This document shows positions 18,421 through 26,219 of a DNA stretch of 64,000 bases, in pieces. A program made the translations under genes and the position numbers. The notes under the pieces are model-generated. The model had not been told where the DNA came from. It saw only the letters and a list, made by a program, of their open reading frames with translations, and did no database searches. Origin of the DNA: JAAEUB01 sp964550345 (GTDB lineage Bacteria > Pseudomonadota > Alphaproteobacteria > Rhodobacterales > Rhodobacteraceae); contig CAZJYZ010000005.1 in assembly GCA_964550345.1 (NCBI GenBank), forward strand, positions 33,167 to 97,166, in the 5' to 3' direction. Every line of letters begins with the position of its first letter. Position 1 is the stretch's first letter.

Positions 18421-19124
18421 GACAACCAGCGGCGCATGGCGCGTTCAAACACCCCGCCAAAAAAGGCCAGCAGGTCAGTGCCCTGACCGGGTTTGAACTG
18501 ATGCGGATCCTCGGCCCCCATCACCAGAAGACCGGGAAGGCGCCCTTCGCCAAGGTCCAGCCGCAGGCAGGCCTCGGAACGGATCCAGAAGCCGCTATCA
18601 CCAAAGATTTTTTCGTCCTGCTCGGAAAGCTGACGCAGAGTTACCGGGCGCTGCGGGGTGCTATTATTTTGGTTCAGATAGGTGCTGCTGAAGCCCGGAG
18701 GGGCTGTGATCAACACCTTACCCAGTTTTTGTACTGCCGGATTTTCCTGATCCTGCTTGGTTTCCAGCACCAGACGCACACAATCGACCCGTAAAATCTC
18801 GGCCACTTCACCGTCAAGGTCGAGCATGAAATCCTCAAAATCAGCCGGATCCAGCATGCGTAGAACGGCCCGGTGGATGAGGTTCATACCGGCAAGGTTT
18901 TCGTATGCCGCAGCGATCACACCACGATGGGTGTCCTCCAGCCGGTCAAGGCGTTTTTCCAGCCGCTCCATGGCAATGCCGCGCATATCAACGATATTGG
19001 CGCCCATGGCGCGTTCATTCGCGGAAATGAGCGCGCTCATCACATTATGGTCGTCCAGAATTGCTTCGGGTTGCGCGATAATTTTTTCGCGCAATTCATC
19101 ACTGATCACGGCTTCACTGCCCAT
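18417..19124 (-). CDS. DUF484 family protein
   Basis: A 235-residue protein of the DUF484 family, which is GAF-like. A short helical N terminus contains the family's DHNVMSALISANERAMGANIVDMR-type segment (split here by a few residues), followed by a coiled-coil region (LEKRLDRLEDTHRGVIAAAYEN) and a GAF-like domain ending GAEDPHQFKPGQGTDLLAFFGGV. ATG at 19124 is chosen over a GTG at 19136, where the Shine-Dalgarno would sit too close. DUF484 genes commonly precede xerC, as here. Molecular function is unknown. Confidence 0.85.
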   Translation of the reverse strand: MGSEAVISDELREKIIAQPEAILDDHNVMSALISANERAMGANIVDMRGIAMERLEKRLDRLEDTHRGVIAAAYENLAGMNLIHRAVLRMLDPADFEDFMLDLDGEVAEILRVDCVRLVLETKQDQENPAVQKLGKVLITAPPGFSSTYLNQNNSTPQRPVTLRQLSEQDEKIFGDSGFWIRSEACLRLDLGEGRLPGLLVMGAEDPHQFKPGQGTDLLAFFGGVFERAMRRWLS

Positions 19125-19261
19125 CGAACTTCTCACTGCCTCGTTTTGTTTTTTTTAAACTTAACAGAGGTGAGGTTCGATTTCTGCAACTTTTTTAAAT
19201 TTTTGTTCGAGGAAATACGGTTGTGAGACGATATTGTCGCACATGCCGCCGGACGAAAACC

Positions 19262-19915
19262 CTATGTGATTGTCTGTCCTGTTTTCTCCCAATCCTTCAT
19301 AAAGCCCTCAAGCCCCTTGTCGGTCAGAACGTGATCGGCCATTTTGCGGATCACCGAAGGCGGCGCGGTTGCCACGTCAGCGCCGATCAGAGCGGCCTCT
19401 TTCATGTGGTTGGGGGAACGGATGGATGCTGCAAGTATTTGCGTCTCAAACCCGTAATTGTCATAGATGGTGCGAATGTCTGCAATCAGTTCCATACCGT
19501 CGATGTTGATATCATCCAGACGCCCGATGAAGGGTGAAATGAAGGTCGCACCGGCCTTGGCCGCCAACAGCGCCTGGTTGGCTGAAAAACATAGAGTGAC
19601 ATTGACCATGTGGCCTTCTGCACTGAGTGCTTTGCACGCCTTCAGCCCATCCCATGTCAGTGGGACCTTAATGGCGATATTTGGCGCGATCTCGGCTAAT
19701 TTTCGCCCCTCTTTCAGCATGTTTTCAGCGTCCACGGCTACAACTTCTGCAGACACCGGCCCGTCAATCATCTCGGCAATCTCGCGGGTGACTTCCAGGA
19801 TGTCGCGGCCGGACTTCATGATCAGGGATGGGTTGGTCGTAACACCATCAACCATACCATGGGCATGCAGGTCGGCAATCTCGTCAATTTCGGCAGTATC
19901 GGCAAAAAACTTCAT
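19262..19915 (-). CDS. fsa: Transaldolase / fructose-6-phosphate aldolase family enzyme
   Basis: A 217-residue small-subunit transaldolase of the TalC/FSA group. The N-terminal MKFFADTAEIDEI and VTTNPSLI segments, the Schiff-base lysine in NIAIKVPLTWDG, the NVTLCFSANQALLAAKAGATFISPFIGR stretch and the ILAASIRSP motif are all present. Residues that separate true FSA from transaldolase cannot be settled by eye, so the enzyme may work in the pentose phosphate pathway instead. ATG at 19915. It stands alone between the DUF484 gene and priA. Confidence 0.88.
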   Translation of the reverse strand: MKFFADTAEIDEIADLHAHGMVDGVTTNPSLIMKSGRDILEVTREIAEMIDGPVSAEVVAVDAENMLKEGRKLAEIAPNIAIKVPLTWDGLKACKALSAEGHMVNVTLCFSANQALLAAKAGATFISPFIGRLDDINIDGMELIADIRTIYDNYGFETQILAASIRSPNHMKEAALIGADVATAPPSVIRKMADHVLTDKGLEGFMKDWEKTGQTIT

Positions 19916-20032
19916 GGGGACCTCTTCGTATGCACTGGTATCCTATCTGCGACTGAATAGCGCAGGCGACGCGGCGCGGAAAGCCCCAATCGGACAGGAT
20001 GTCGTTGTGCGTTGCATTTTAGGAGGTGTTCA

Positions 20033-22228
20033 ATGAGCGGGCCGGAATTCTTTGATGCCGGTGCGCGTGTCGGGGTGCTGACCACCCAGCCGATTGAACG
20101 TATCCTGACCTACCGCGCGCCTGAAGGTGGCTGTTGGCAGGGCGCATTTGTCGAGGTGCCTTTGGGCCCCCGCAAGGTCATCGGTGTGGTCTGGGGGGCG
20201 GGTGAAGGTGGATTTGATGCGTCGAAATTGCGTGCTATTATCCGGGTGCTGGATGTCGCCCCGATGCGTGAAGAAATGGCAGGTTTTCTGACACGGGTGG
20301 GCGACTATACCTTGACACCCATGTCGGCAATGTTGCGGCTGGCAACGCGCGCGCCGGGTCTGATGGACCCGCCCTCAATGCGCAAAGTTTACCGAGCCTC
20401 AGGGTCCAGACCCAACCGCATGACCGATGCGCGCGTCCGGGTGATGGAGACGTTGGGCGAATATGGTGGGCTTGCATTTACCCTAAAGGAACTGGCTGAC
20501 ATGGCCGGTGTTTCGCCCTCGGTCATCAAGGGGCTGGTCAAGTTAGGCGCGATCCGGGAAGAGGAAACCCCGCGGGATCTACCCTATCCCGTACTGGACT
20601 ATTCTATGCCCGGTAAAGAGCTGAACCCGGAACAGACCACTGCCGCGGGAACATTGCGCGAAGCAACTGCCAACGGTCACTACAAGGCTGTTCTACTGCG
20701 TGGTGTTACCGGTTCGGGCAAAACCGAGGTCTATCTGGAAGCCGTCGTCGAATGCCTGAAAAAAGGGCGTCAGGCTTTAGTGCTTCTGCCCGAAATCGCC
20801 CTGACCGCTGAATTTCTCAAACGCGTAGAGGCGCGTTTTGGTGCGCGCCCGGCTGAATGGCATTCCGGCGTGACCATGACCGAGCGACGCCGATTATGGC
20901 GCATGGCGGGTCTGGGTGAGGCGCAGCTTGTGGTTGGCGCGCGCTCAGCGCTCTATCTGCCTTTCCGTGATCTCGGGCTGATTGTGGTCGATGAGGAACA
21001 TGACCAAAGCTACAAGCAGGAAGACGGGGTGCTGTATTCTGCCCGAGACATGGCGGTTTTGCGCGGGTCTATCTGTCAGGCGCTGGTGGTGCTGGCCTCG
21101 GCCACGCCGTCTCTGGAAAGTTGGGCAAACGCTGAAGCAGGTAAATATACCCGTCTTGAACTGACCAGCCGCTACGGCGACGCCGTATTGCCTGAAATGC
21201 GCAGCATAGATATGCGTAGCGAGGATTTGCCCGCAGGCCGCTGGATTTCACCAAGCCTCCGAAACGCGGTGTCTGGGCGCATTGAAAGGGGCGAACAAGC
21301 GCTCTTGTTTCTCAACCGTCGTGGCTACGCCCCGGTTACTGTCTGCCGCGCCTGCGGCCATCAAATCGGTTGCGATCACTGTGATGCGTGCATGGTCGAG
21401 CACCGGTTTCTGAAACGTCTGGTCTGTCACCAATGCGGTGAAACCAAGCCAATGCCGGATACCTGCCCTTCCTGCGAAGCCGAAGGGAGGTTGGCGCCAG
21501 TGGGGCCGGGCGTTGAACGTCTCGCTGAGGAGGTTGGCGAGGCGTTTCCCGAGGCACGTGTTGCGGTGTTGTCGTCGGACTTGTTCGGTTCTGCCCGCGC
21601 TCTGAAAGAACAGATCGAACGCATTGCCAGCGGTGGCGCGGATATCATCATCGGCACACAATTAGTCGCCAAGGGCCATAACTTCCCCCTCCTGACCCTT
21701 GTTGGTGTTATTGATGCCGACCTTGGCCTACAAGGTAGTGACCTGCGCGCGGCCGAACGTACTTTTCAACTGATACGGCAGGTTTCCGGCCGCGCCGGGC
21801 GTGCGGACAAGCCAGGTCTGGCGCTGTTGCAGACCTTCCAACCGGAGCACCCGGTTATCCGTGCCATCCTTTCCGGGGACGAAGAAGATTTCTGGCGCGC
21901 CGAAGCGGCAGAGCGCAAAGCAGCAGGCGTGCCGCCCTATGGGCGACTTGCCGGGATCGTGCTGTCGTCCAGCAATGTTGAACAAGCTTTTGATCTTGGT
22001 AATACCCTGGCACGAAACGATGCGCCTCTGCGCGCTATTGGCGCTCAGGTTTTTGGCCCGGCCCCGGCCCCGATAGCCCGCGTCCGCGGCCGCCACCGTG
22101 TGCGTCTACTGGTCAAGGCCGACAAGGGCGCGCCTATTCAGGCAGCACTGAAACGCTGGCTGGCACTGGTGAAGCTCACAGGCGATATGCGCCTCAATGT
22201 GGATATTGACCCGCAAAGCTTTTACTAA
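20033..22228 (+). CDS. priA: Primosomal protein N' (PriA helicase)
   Basis: A 3'-5' helicase that restarts stalled replication forks. The 731-residue protein has an N-terminal 3'-DNA-binding domain, Walker A GVTGSGKTE, a DEEH box (VVDEEHDQSYKQ), and a zinc-binding region with clustered cysteines (CRACGHQIGCDHCDAC and later CHQCG and CPSC). The helicase C-lobe contains the QLVAKGHNFP and RAAERTFQLIRQVSGRAGR motifs. ATG at 20033 has an ideal aggaggtg Shine-Dalgarno; an upstream TTG at 20012 is unlikely. Confidence 0.95.
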   Translation: MSGPEFFDAGARVGVLTTQPIERILTYRAPEGGCWQGAFVEVPLGPRKVIGVVWGAGEGGFDASKLRAIIRVLDVAPMREEMAGFLTRVGDYTLTPMSAMLRLATRAPGLMDPPSMRKVYRASGSRPNRMTDARVRVMETLGEYGGLAFTLKELADMAGVSPSVIKGLVKLGAIREEETPRDLPYPVLDYSMPGKELNPEQTTAAGTLREATANGHYKAVLLRGVTGSGKTEVYLEAVVECLKKGRQALVLLPEIALTAEFLKRVEARFGARPAEWHSGVTMTERRRLWRMAGLGEAQLVVGARSALYLPFRDLGLIVVDEEHDQSYKQEDGVLYSARDMAVLRGSICQALVVLASATPSLESWANAEAGKYTRLELTSRYGDAVLPEMRSIDMRSEDLPAGRWISPSLRNAVSGRIERGEQALLFLNRRGYAPVTVCRACGHQIGCDHCDACMVEHRFLKRLVCHQCGETKPMPDTCPSCEAEGRLAPVGPGVERLAEEVGEAFPEARVAVLSSDLFGSARALKEQIERIASGGADIIIGTQLVAKGHNFPLLTLVGVIDADLGLQGSDLRAAERTFQLIRQVSGRAGRADKPGLALLQTFQPEHPVIRAILSGDEEDFWRAEAAERKAAGVPPYGRLAGIVLSSSNVEQAFDLGNTLARNDAPLRAIGAQVFGPAPAPIARVRGRHRVRLLVKADKGAPIQAALKRWLALVKLTGDMRLNVDIDPQSFY

Positions 22229-22276
22229 CTTACGCTACATTGCGACACATGATTTTCTTGGATGTTTCGCTGCCAT

Positions 22277-22317
22277 CTTCATCTTGGCACAAATACTTCC
22301 GCCGGAGGTCTCAAATC
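22277..22317 (+). repeat. 'cttcatcttgg' extragenic element, copy 1
   Basis: A copy of the short element beginning CTTCATCTTGG, then A-rich ACAAATA, then the CTTCCGCCGGAGG palindrome. It sits 50 bases past the priA stop. Near-identical copies occur at 24806, on the minus strand at 25708, and in a variant at 63511. Confidence 0.65.
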
Positions 22318-22386
22318 TGCCGAACGAAGTGAGGCTACCGATCAGTATATCTGGCCCAGTCGTTCCGCCTCAGGGTTCTCCGAAAC

Positions 22387-23448
22387 CTAAACCGGCAGAG
22401 GCGCCCCGTGCTGGTCGACTACCAAGTCTGTCACCATTGCGCCGATCCACATGGATAAAAGCGCCAGCCACGCAGTGGCGGCAAAAATTGAACCACCGGT
22501 AACACCGTTACCAATGGCGCAGCCGCCGGCCAGCATGCCGCCAAAGCCCATCAGTGCCGCACCTGTTATGGCCCGGCGCATGGTTGCTTCCCCATCAAAC
22601 CCCTGAAAGCGAAACTCGCGCCGGATAATGGACGCGGCGAAAGCGCCAAGTACAACACCGGGCACAAGACCCACATCAAATTCCAGAACGGGAGAGGATG
22701 TGAGGAAAAACATCAGGGTGTTGGCGGATGGTCCCGTAAATGTTGCTGAGGCAACTGAAATCGGGTCGAAAGAAACCTGCGCCAGATTGTACGTCAGCAC
22801 CCACCCCAGCGCTACGGCAAAGCCGACGCCCGAGGCGAAAACCAGCCTTCCCGGGCTCATTATGTTGCGCCTTGCAATGTGGATTGCAAATGCTGCCAGA
22901 ACCAACCCCAGCGCCAGACCACTCCATTCCGGAAGGTGAAATTCCTGTAAAAGTTCGATGTTGCGCCCCCCAGGCGTTGTCCAAAGCGAGGCTAGATAAT
23001 TGCGAACCGGCGCCAGCCAGCCTGACAGGCTCATCTGTGCCACGACCGCGAAGATCAGCCCGGACATGACTGAACGCAGATTGCCAGTCGAGGCTAATAC
23101 CAGCAAGCGTCCGGAGCATCCGCGTGCCAGCACCATGCCGACCCCAAACAACAGGCCACCGATGATCGCACCCGACCAGCTTCCGGCAACAGACATGATG
23201 CGTGCCTCTTGAGGTTCAAACAGGCTCAGCATCCGTGCGCCCTGGACCCAGACCAGAGCGGTTGAGAAAGTCAGCAACCAGACCGCCACTGCCTGCCCCA
23301 GGCGCCCCCGGGCAAACTCAACCGTAGCCGCGCGCAGGCAAAAGCGTGACCGCTGTGCAGCAATGCCGAAAACCGCACCGGTGAACAGGCCAAACAAGGC
23401 CGCCGTGGGTGCTTCGCCAATCCGTTCTAATATGGGCAGAATGTCCAT
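22387..23448 (-). CDS. YeeE/YedE family sulphur transporter
   Basis: A 353-residue inner-membrane protein with about nine to ten hydrophobic segments. The two YeeE/YedE signature regions are visible: ARGCSGRLL near residue 113 and GGCAIGNGVTGGS near residue 325, each with the cysteine thought to relay thiosulfate or persulfide. Members import thiosulfate or related sulphur species. ATG at 23448 follows an AAAGGGA purine run; a GTG three bases earlier is possible. A perfect ATTC-N8-GAAT operator lies about 70 bases upstream, supporting control by sulphur species. Confidence 0.86.
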   Translation of the reverse strand: MDILPILERIGEAPTAALFGLFTGAVFGIAAQRSRFCLRAATVEFARGRLGQAVAVWLLTFSTALVWVQGARMLSLFEPQEARIMSVAGSWSGAIIGGLLFGVGMVLARGCSGRLLVLASTGNLRSVMSGLIFAVVAQMSLSGWLAPVRNYLASLWTTPGGRNIELLQEFHLPEWSGLALGLVLAAFAIHIARRNIMSPGRLVFASGVGFAVALGWVLTYNLAQVSFDPISVASATFTGPSANTLMFFLTSSPVLEFDVGLVPGVVLGAFAASIIRREFRFQGFDGEATMRRAITGAALMGFGGMLAGGCAIGNGVTGGSIFAATAWLALLSMWIGAMVTDLVVDQHGAPLPV

Positions 23449-23513
23449 CACGTTCCCTTTCGCCGTAAAACTCGCACAGGTATTTCAGGGCTTCCTTGAT
23501 CGAAGTCATATGT

Positions 23514-23533
23514 ATATTCGCATTATTGAATAT
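23514..23533. promoter_or_regulatory. SqrR/BigR-type operator (ATTC-N8-GAAT)
   Basis: ATATTC (23514-23519) and GAATAT (23528-23533) form a perfect six-base inverted repeat around an eight-base spacer. ATTC-N8-GAAT is the reported binding pattern of the persulfide-responsive ArsR-family repressor SqrR of Rhodobacter, a BigR relative. The site lies between the divergent YeeE/YedE and MFS genes, where a shared repressor would be expected. No sqrR/bigR gene is in the window. Confidence 0.6.
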
Positions 23534-23577
23534 TTTTTCTCCTCGCAACCGGGCAAAAAGCCGCGTATGGCGACAAC

Positions 23578-24801
23578 ATGGCGAACAGAAAGACGATTTT
23601 ACCCCTCGATGAGGCAAGGATGCTGCCCTTTTGGCGCCGCCCGATTTTCTTGCTGATACTTATGTCGGTGGGGATGCTGGTAGGGTTCAACACCTGGTCT
23701 GCCTTGCTGAATAATTTTGTGATCGAAGAAGCAGGCTTTACCGGAGCCGAGATCGGCTGGTTACATTCTGTACGTGAAATTCCCGGTTTTCTGGCAATTG
23801 GGGTGATCGTCCTGATCATGTTCATCCGCGAACAAGTACTGGGAGCAGTTGCCCTGGCGATGCTGGGGGTTGCGACCGCAATTACCGCGTGGTTCCCGAC
23901 ATTCGGCGGGCTTCTAACACTGACGATGCTCTCTTCCATCGGCTTCCACTACTACGAAACGGTGAACCAGTCGCTGCAGCTCCAATGGATAGACAAGAAA
24001 CGGGCGCCACAAATGTTGGGCTGGATCCTGGCAGTTGGCTCGGCTGCCTCACTGGTCTCCTATGCGGCGCTGGTGCTGACATGGAAAAACCTGGGGCTGA
24101 GCTATAATTTCGTCTATCTGACCGCCGGCGGTATCACCACTGCCATCGCCGTTTTCGTGTTTTTCGCTTATCCGCAGTTTGAAAGCCCCGAGCCACAGCT
24201 GAAAACTTTTGTCCTCCGGCGCCGCTACTGGCTTTACTACGCCTTGCAGGCGATGGCCGGTGCACGGCGCCAGATATTTGTGGTTTTTGCCGCCTTCATG
24301 ATGGTTGAAAGGTTTGGCTTTGAAGTACACGAAGTGACGGCCCTTCTGCTGATAAATTACGTTGCCAACATGATATTCGCACCTTTGATGGGCCGCGCGG
24401 TGGGGTATTGGGGGGAACGCCGGGCGCTGATCTTTGAATATGCCGGGCTGGTTGCGGTGTTCCTTGCTTATGGCGGCATATATTATTTTGGCTGGGGCGT
24501 TATGCTGGCAGCAATCCTCTATGTAGTCGACCATCTGTTTTTTGCACTGGCATTTGCCCTGAAAACCTATTTTCAGAAAATAGCAGATCCACAGGATATT
24601 GCGCCAACCGCGGCTGTAGCCTTTACGATCAACCACATAGCTGCGGTGTTTCTGCCTGCATTGCTTGGATATCTGTGGATAACCTCGCCGGGGGCAGTAT
24701 TCGCAACAGCAGCCGGGATGGCAGGGGTCTCTTTGACGCTCGCCCTAATGATACCGCGTCACCCTGAAAAAGGGCATGAAACCGTGTTCTCACGCGGTTA
24801 A
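23578..24801 (+). CDS. Major facilitator superfamily transporter
   Basis: A 407-residue membrane protein with about twelve hydrophobic segments and a central cytoplasmic loop (near residue 195-215, FESPEPQLKTFVLRRRYW). The layout fits an MFS transporter. The usual GxxxDRxGRR-like loop between helices 2 and 3 is poorly conserved. It is divergent from the YeeE/YedE gene with the putative SqrR-type operator about 45 bases before its ATG, so it may take part in sulphur-compound transport or efflux. The substrate is unknown. Confidence 0.8.
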   Translation: MANRKTILPLDEARMLPFWRRPIFLLILMSVGMLVGFNTWSALLNNFVIEEAGFTGAEIGWLHSVREIPGFLAIGVIVLIMFIREQVLGAVALAMLGVATAITAWFPTFGGLLTLTMLSSIGFHYYETVNQSLQLQWIDKKRAPQMLGWILAVGSAASLVSYAALVLTWKNLGLSYNFVYLTAGGITTAIAVFVFFAYPQFESPEPQLKTFVLRRRYWLYYALQAMAGARRQIFVVFAAFMMVERFGFEVHEVTALLLINYVANMIFAPLMGRAVGYWGERRALIFEYAGLVAVFLAYGGIYYFGWGVMLAAILYVVDHLFFALAFALKTYFQKIADPQDIAPTAAVAFTINHIAAVFLPALLGYLWITSPGAVFATAAGMAGVSLTLALMIPRHPEKGHETVFSRG

Positions 24802-24805
24802 TCCT

Positions 24806-24965
24806 CTTCATCTTGGGAAAATACCTCCGCCGGAGGCCTCAAATCCCACGCGTAGCGTGTCAGGCGCGTCCATTCATGGACGAGCCCGGCCCAACGGGAA
24901 GAAGTCCCGAAAGGGGTTGATGACCGGCGGGAGTGCAATTTCCGCTCTGGCGGAGCTTGCGGGCA
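24806..24965 (+). repeat. 'cttcatcttgg' extragenic element, copy 2, with long tail
   Basis: Starts with CTTCATCTTGG, GAAAATA and CCTCCGCCGGAGG, as at 22277. It runs on into a tail with GTCCATTCATGGAC, GCCCAACGGGAAGAAGTCCCG and a closing CGGCGGGAG that matches the repeat at 11748-11815. It joins two repeat modules seen separately elsewhere. It lies between the MFS gene and msrA and contains no gene. Confidence 0.65.
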
Positions 24966-24999
24966 GGGCTATAATACGCTGGCAACAGGAGGGGCGCGA

Positions 25000-25647
25000 A
25001 TGTTTGGACTAGGCGACAAGGACAAGATGGTCGATGCCAATGAGGCTCTGCCTGGGCGTGCGGCCTCAGTTTTCAGTGGCGGAAAGCACCATGTTAACGG
25101 TCGGGAACTGAGCCTGGAAGTGCCGGAAGGCATGCAGGTCGCGGTGTTCGCTATGGGCTGTTATTGGGGGGTTGAACGCATGTTCTGGGCACTTCCCGGT
25201 ATCTGGCTAACCATGGTGGGCTCAGCGGGCGGTACCACACCTAATCCGACATACGAAGAAGTTTGCACCGGCAAAACCGGGCATGCTGAGGTTGTGCGCG
25301 TGGTTTTTGACCCGGAGGTAACTTCCTATGATGCCCTTCTGAAAGTGTTCTGGGAAGGTCACGACCCAACACAGGGCATGCGTCAGGGCAATGATCGTGG
25401 TACGCAATACCGGTCGGCAATTTATGCTTCGGATGAAGCGCAGCTTGCTGCAGCCAGAGCCAGCAAGGAGGTGTTTGCCCCGCGACTGGCAGCGCAAGGT
25501 TATGGAGCCATCACCACCGAGATTACACGGGCCGGGCTTTTTTACATGGCTGAGGATTATCACCAGCAATATCTATCAAAAAACCCCGCAGGATATTGCG
25601 GGGTTGGGGGTACGGGAGTTTCCTGCCCCATCGGTACAGGGGCTTGA
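25000..25647 (+). CDS. msrA: Peptide-methionine (S)-S-oxide reductase MsrA
   Basis: Reduces the S epimer of methionine sulfoxide in proteins. The 215-residue enzyme has the active site as GCYWGVE (Cys54), a variant of the usual GCFWG. The downstream HAEVVRVVFDP, WEGHDPTQGMRQGNDRGTQYRSAIY and AEDYHQQYL segments are diagnostic. ATG at 25000 follows a strong caggagggg Shine-Dalgarno. The extreme 3' coding sequence contains a hairpin that reads as a terminator on the opposite strand (see 25578-25605). Confidence 0.94.
   Translation: MFGLGDKDKMVDANEALPGRAASVFSGGKHHVNGRELSLEVPEGMQVAVFAMGCYWGVERMFWALPGIWLTMVGSAGGTTPNPTYEEVCTGKTGHAEVVRVVFDPEVTSYDALLKVFWEGHDPTQGMRQGNDRGTQYRSAIYASDEAQLAAARASKEVFAPRLAAQGYGAITTEITRAGLFYMAEDYHQQYLSKNPAGYCGVGGTGVSCPIGTGA
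25578..25605 (-). terminator. Intrinsic terminator of the minus strand, inside msrA coding sequence
   Basis: Read on the minus strand, AACCCCGC and GCGGGGTT form a perfect eight-base stem with loop AATATCCT, closed by a run of six T. It lies 113 bases past the stop of the convergent DUF1489 gene and within the last codons of msrA (coding for the KNPAGYCGV region). Read as plus-strand RNA the hairpin has no T tract, so it should act only on minus-strand transcripts. Confidence 0.65.
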
Positions 25648-25658
25648 ATTATTCCTGG

Positions 25659-25708
25659 CGGCCGGGGGCCCGCCCTCGGACCCCCGAGGTATTTGCTCCA
25701 AGATGAAG
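25659..25708 (-). repeat. 'cttcatcttgg' extragenic element, copy 3 (inverted)
   Basis: On the minus strand this reads CTTCATCTTGGAGCAAATACC, then the GGGGGTCCGAGGGCGGGCCCCC hairpin region. It lies between the msrA and DUF1489 stops. The opening twenty bases match the copies at 22277 and 24806; the GC-rich palindrome that follows differs. Confidence 0.6.
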
Positions 25709-25717
25709 AAGAACTGG

Positions 25718-26146
25718 TTATCTGACGCCAATATCTGCCAAGGCAGCCGAGAGGGCGTCGGGTAAGGTGTCGTCCCCTTTGCGGCTTTGTGGCAGGTCAG
25801 CGGGTGCATCTTCCGGCGTCAGGTACCGCCAGCCCTGAAACGGGCGCCGTGGGGCCGCTTGCGTTCGGGTCACCTGTCGTTCCATGACAATACCGCAGCG
25901 TCGTATGCCATCTTCGCCAATCACCTCTTCCAGATGCAGGATTTCCTGACGGGCCAGTATGAGGCCTTTGAAAACCCAATATAGCGAACCGCCATTGGTT
26001 AATTCTGTTTCACGGCGCGGCCACATGCGGGTGACATGGCGCGGAGTGTAGTCTCCCCGCCCCTGGGCTCGCGCCGCTTGCCAGATTTCGAGGTCCTCGA
26101 CCTTTTCCGCACCGACGCAAAGCTTTACCAGATTAACGTAAGCCAA
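25718..26146 (-). CDS. DUF1489 family protein
   Basis: A 142-residue soluble protein of the DUF1489 family, typical of alphaproteobacteria. The N-terminal VNLVKLCVGAE, the TRMWPRRETEL segment and the GGSLYWVFKGLILARQEIL stretch match the family. No catalytic motif is known, and function is unknown. ATG at 26146. It is divergent from nrdJ with about 70 bases between starts, and its transcript probably ends at the hairpin in the msrA 3' end. Confidence 0.85.
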   Translation of the reverse strand: MAYVNLVKLCVGAEKVEDLEIWQAARAQGRGDYTPRHVTRMWPRRETELTNGGSLYWVFKGLILARQEILHLEEVIGEDGIRRCGIVMERQVTRTQAAPRRPFQGWRYLTPEDAPADLPQSRKGDDTLPDALSAALADIGVR

Positions 26147-26219
26147 TTGATGACACCCCCGTGTGATGGCGCTATATTAGAGCCTCGCACATCCACTGCA
26201 ACCCAACCAGGACCATGAT

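Noticed and set aside
23440..23509. Short upstream frame MTSIKEALKYLCEFYGERERDG ahead of the YeeE/YedE gene
   Set aside because: It has no ribosome-binding site, is out of frame with the transporter and continues into it as a non-family sequence; probably chance.
26146..26219. Cobalamin riboswitch before nrdJ
   Set aside because: The leader is under 75 bases and shared with a divergent promoter, too short for a B12 riboswitch, and no B12-box was seen.
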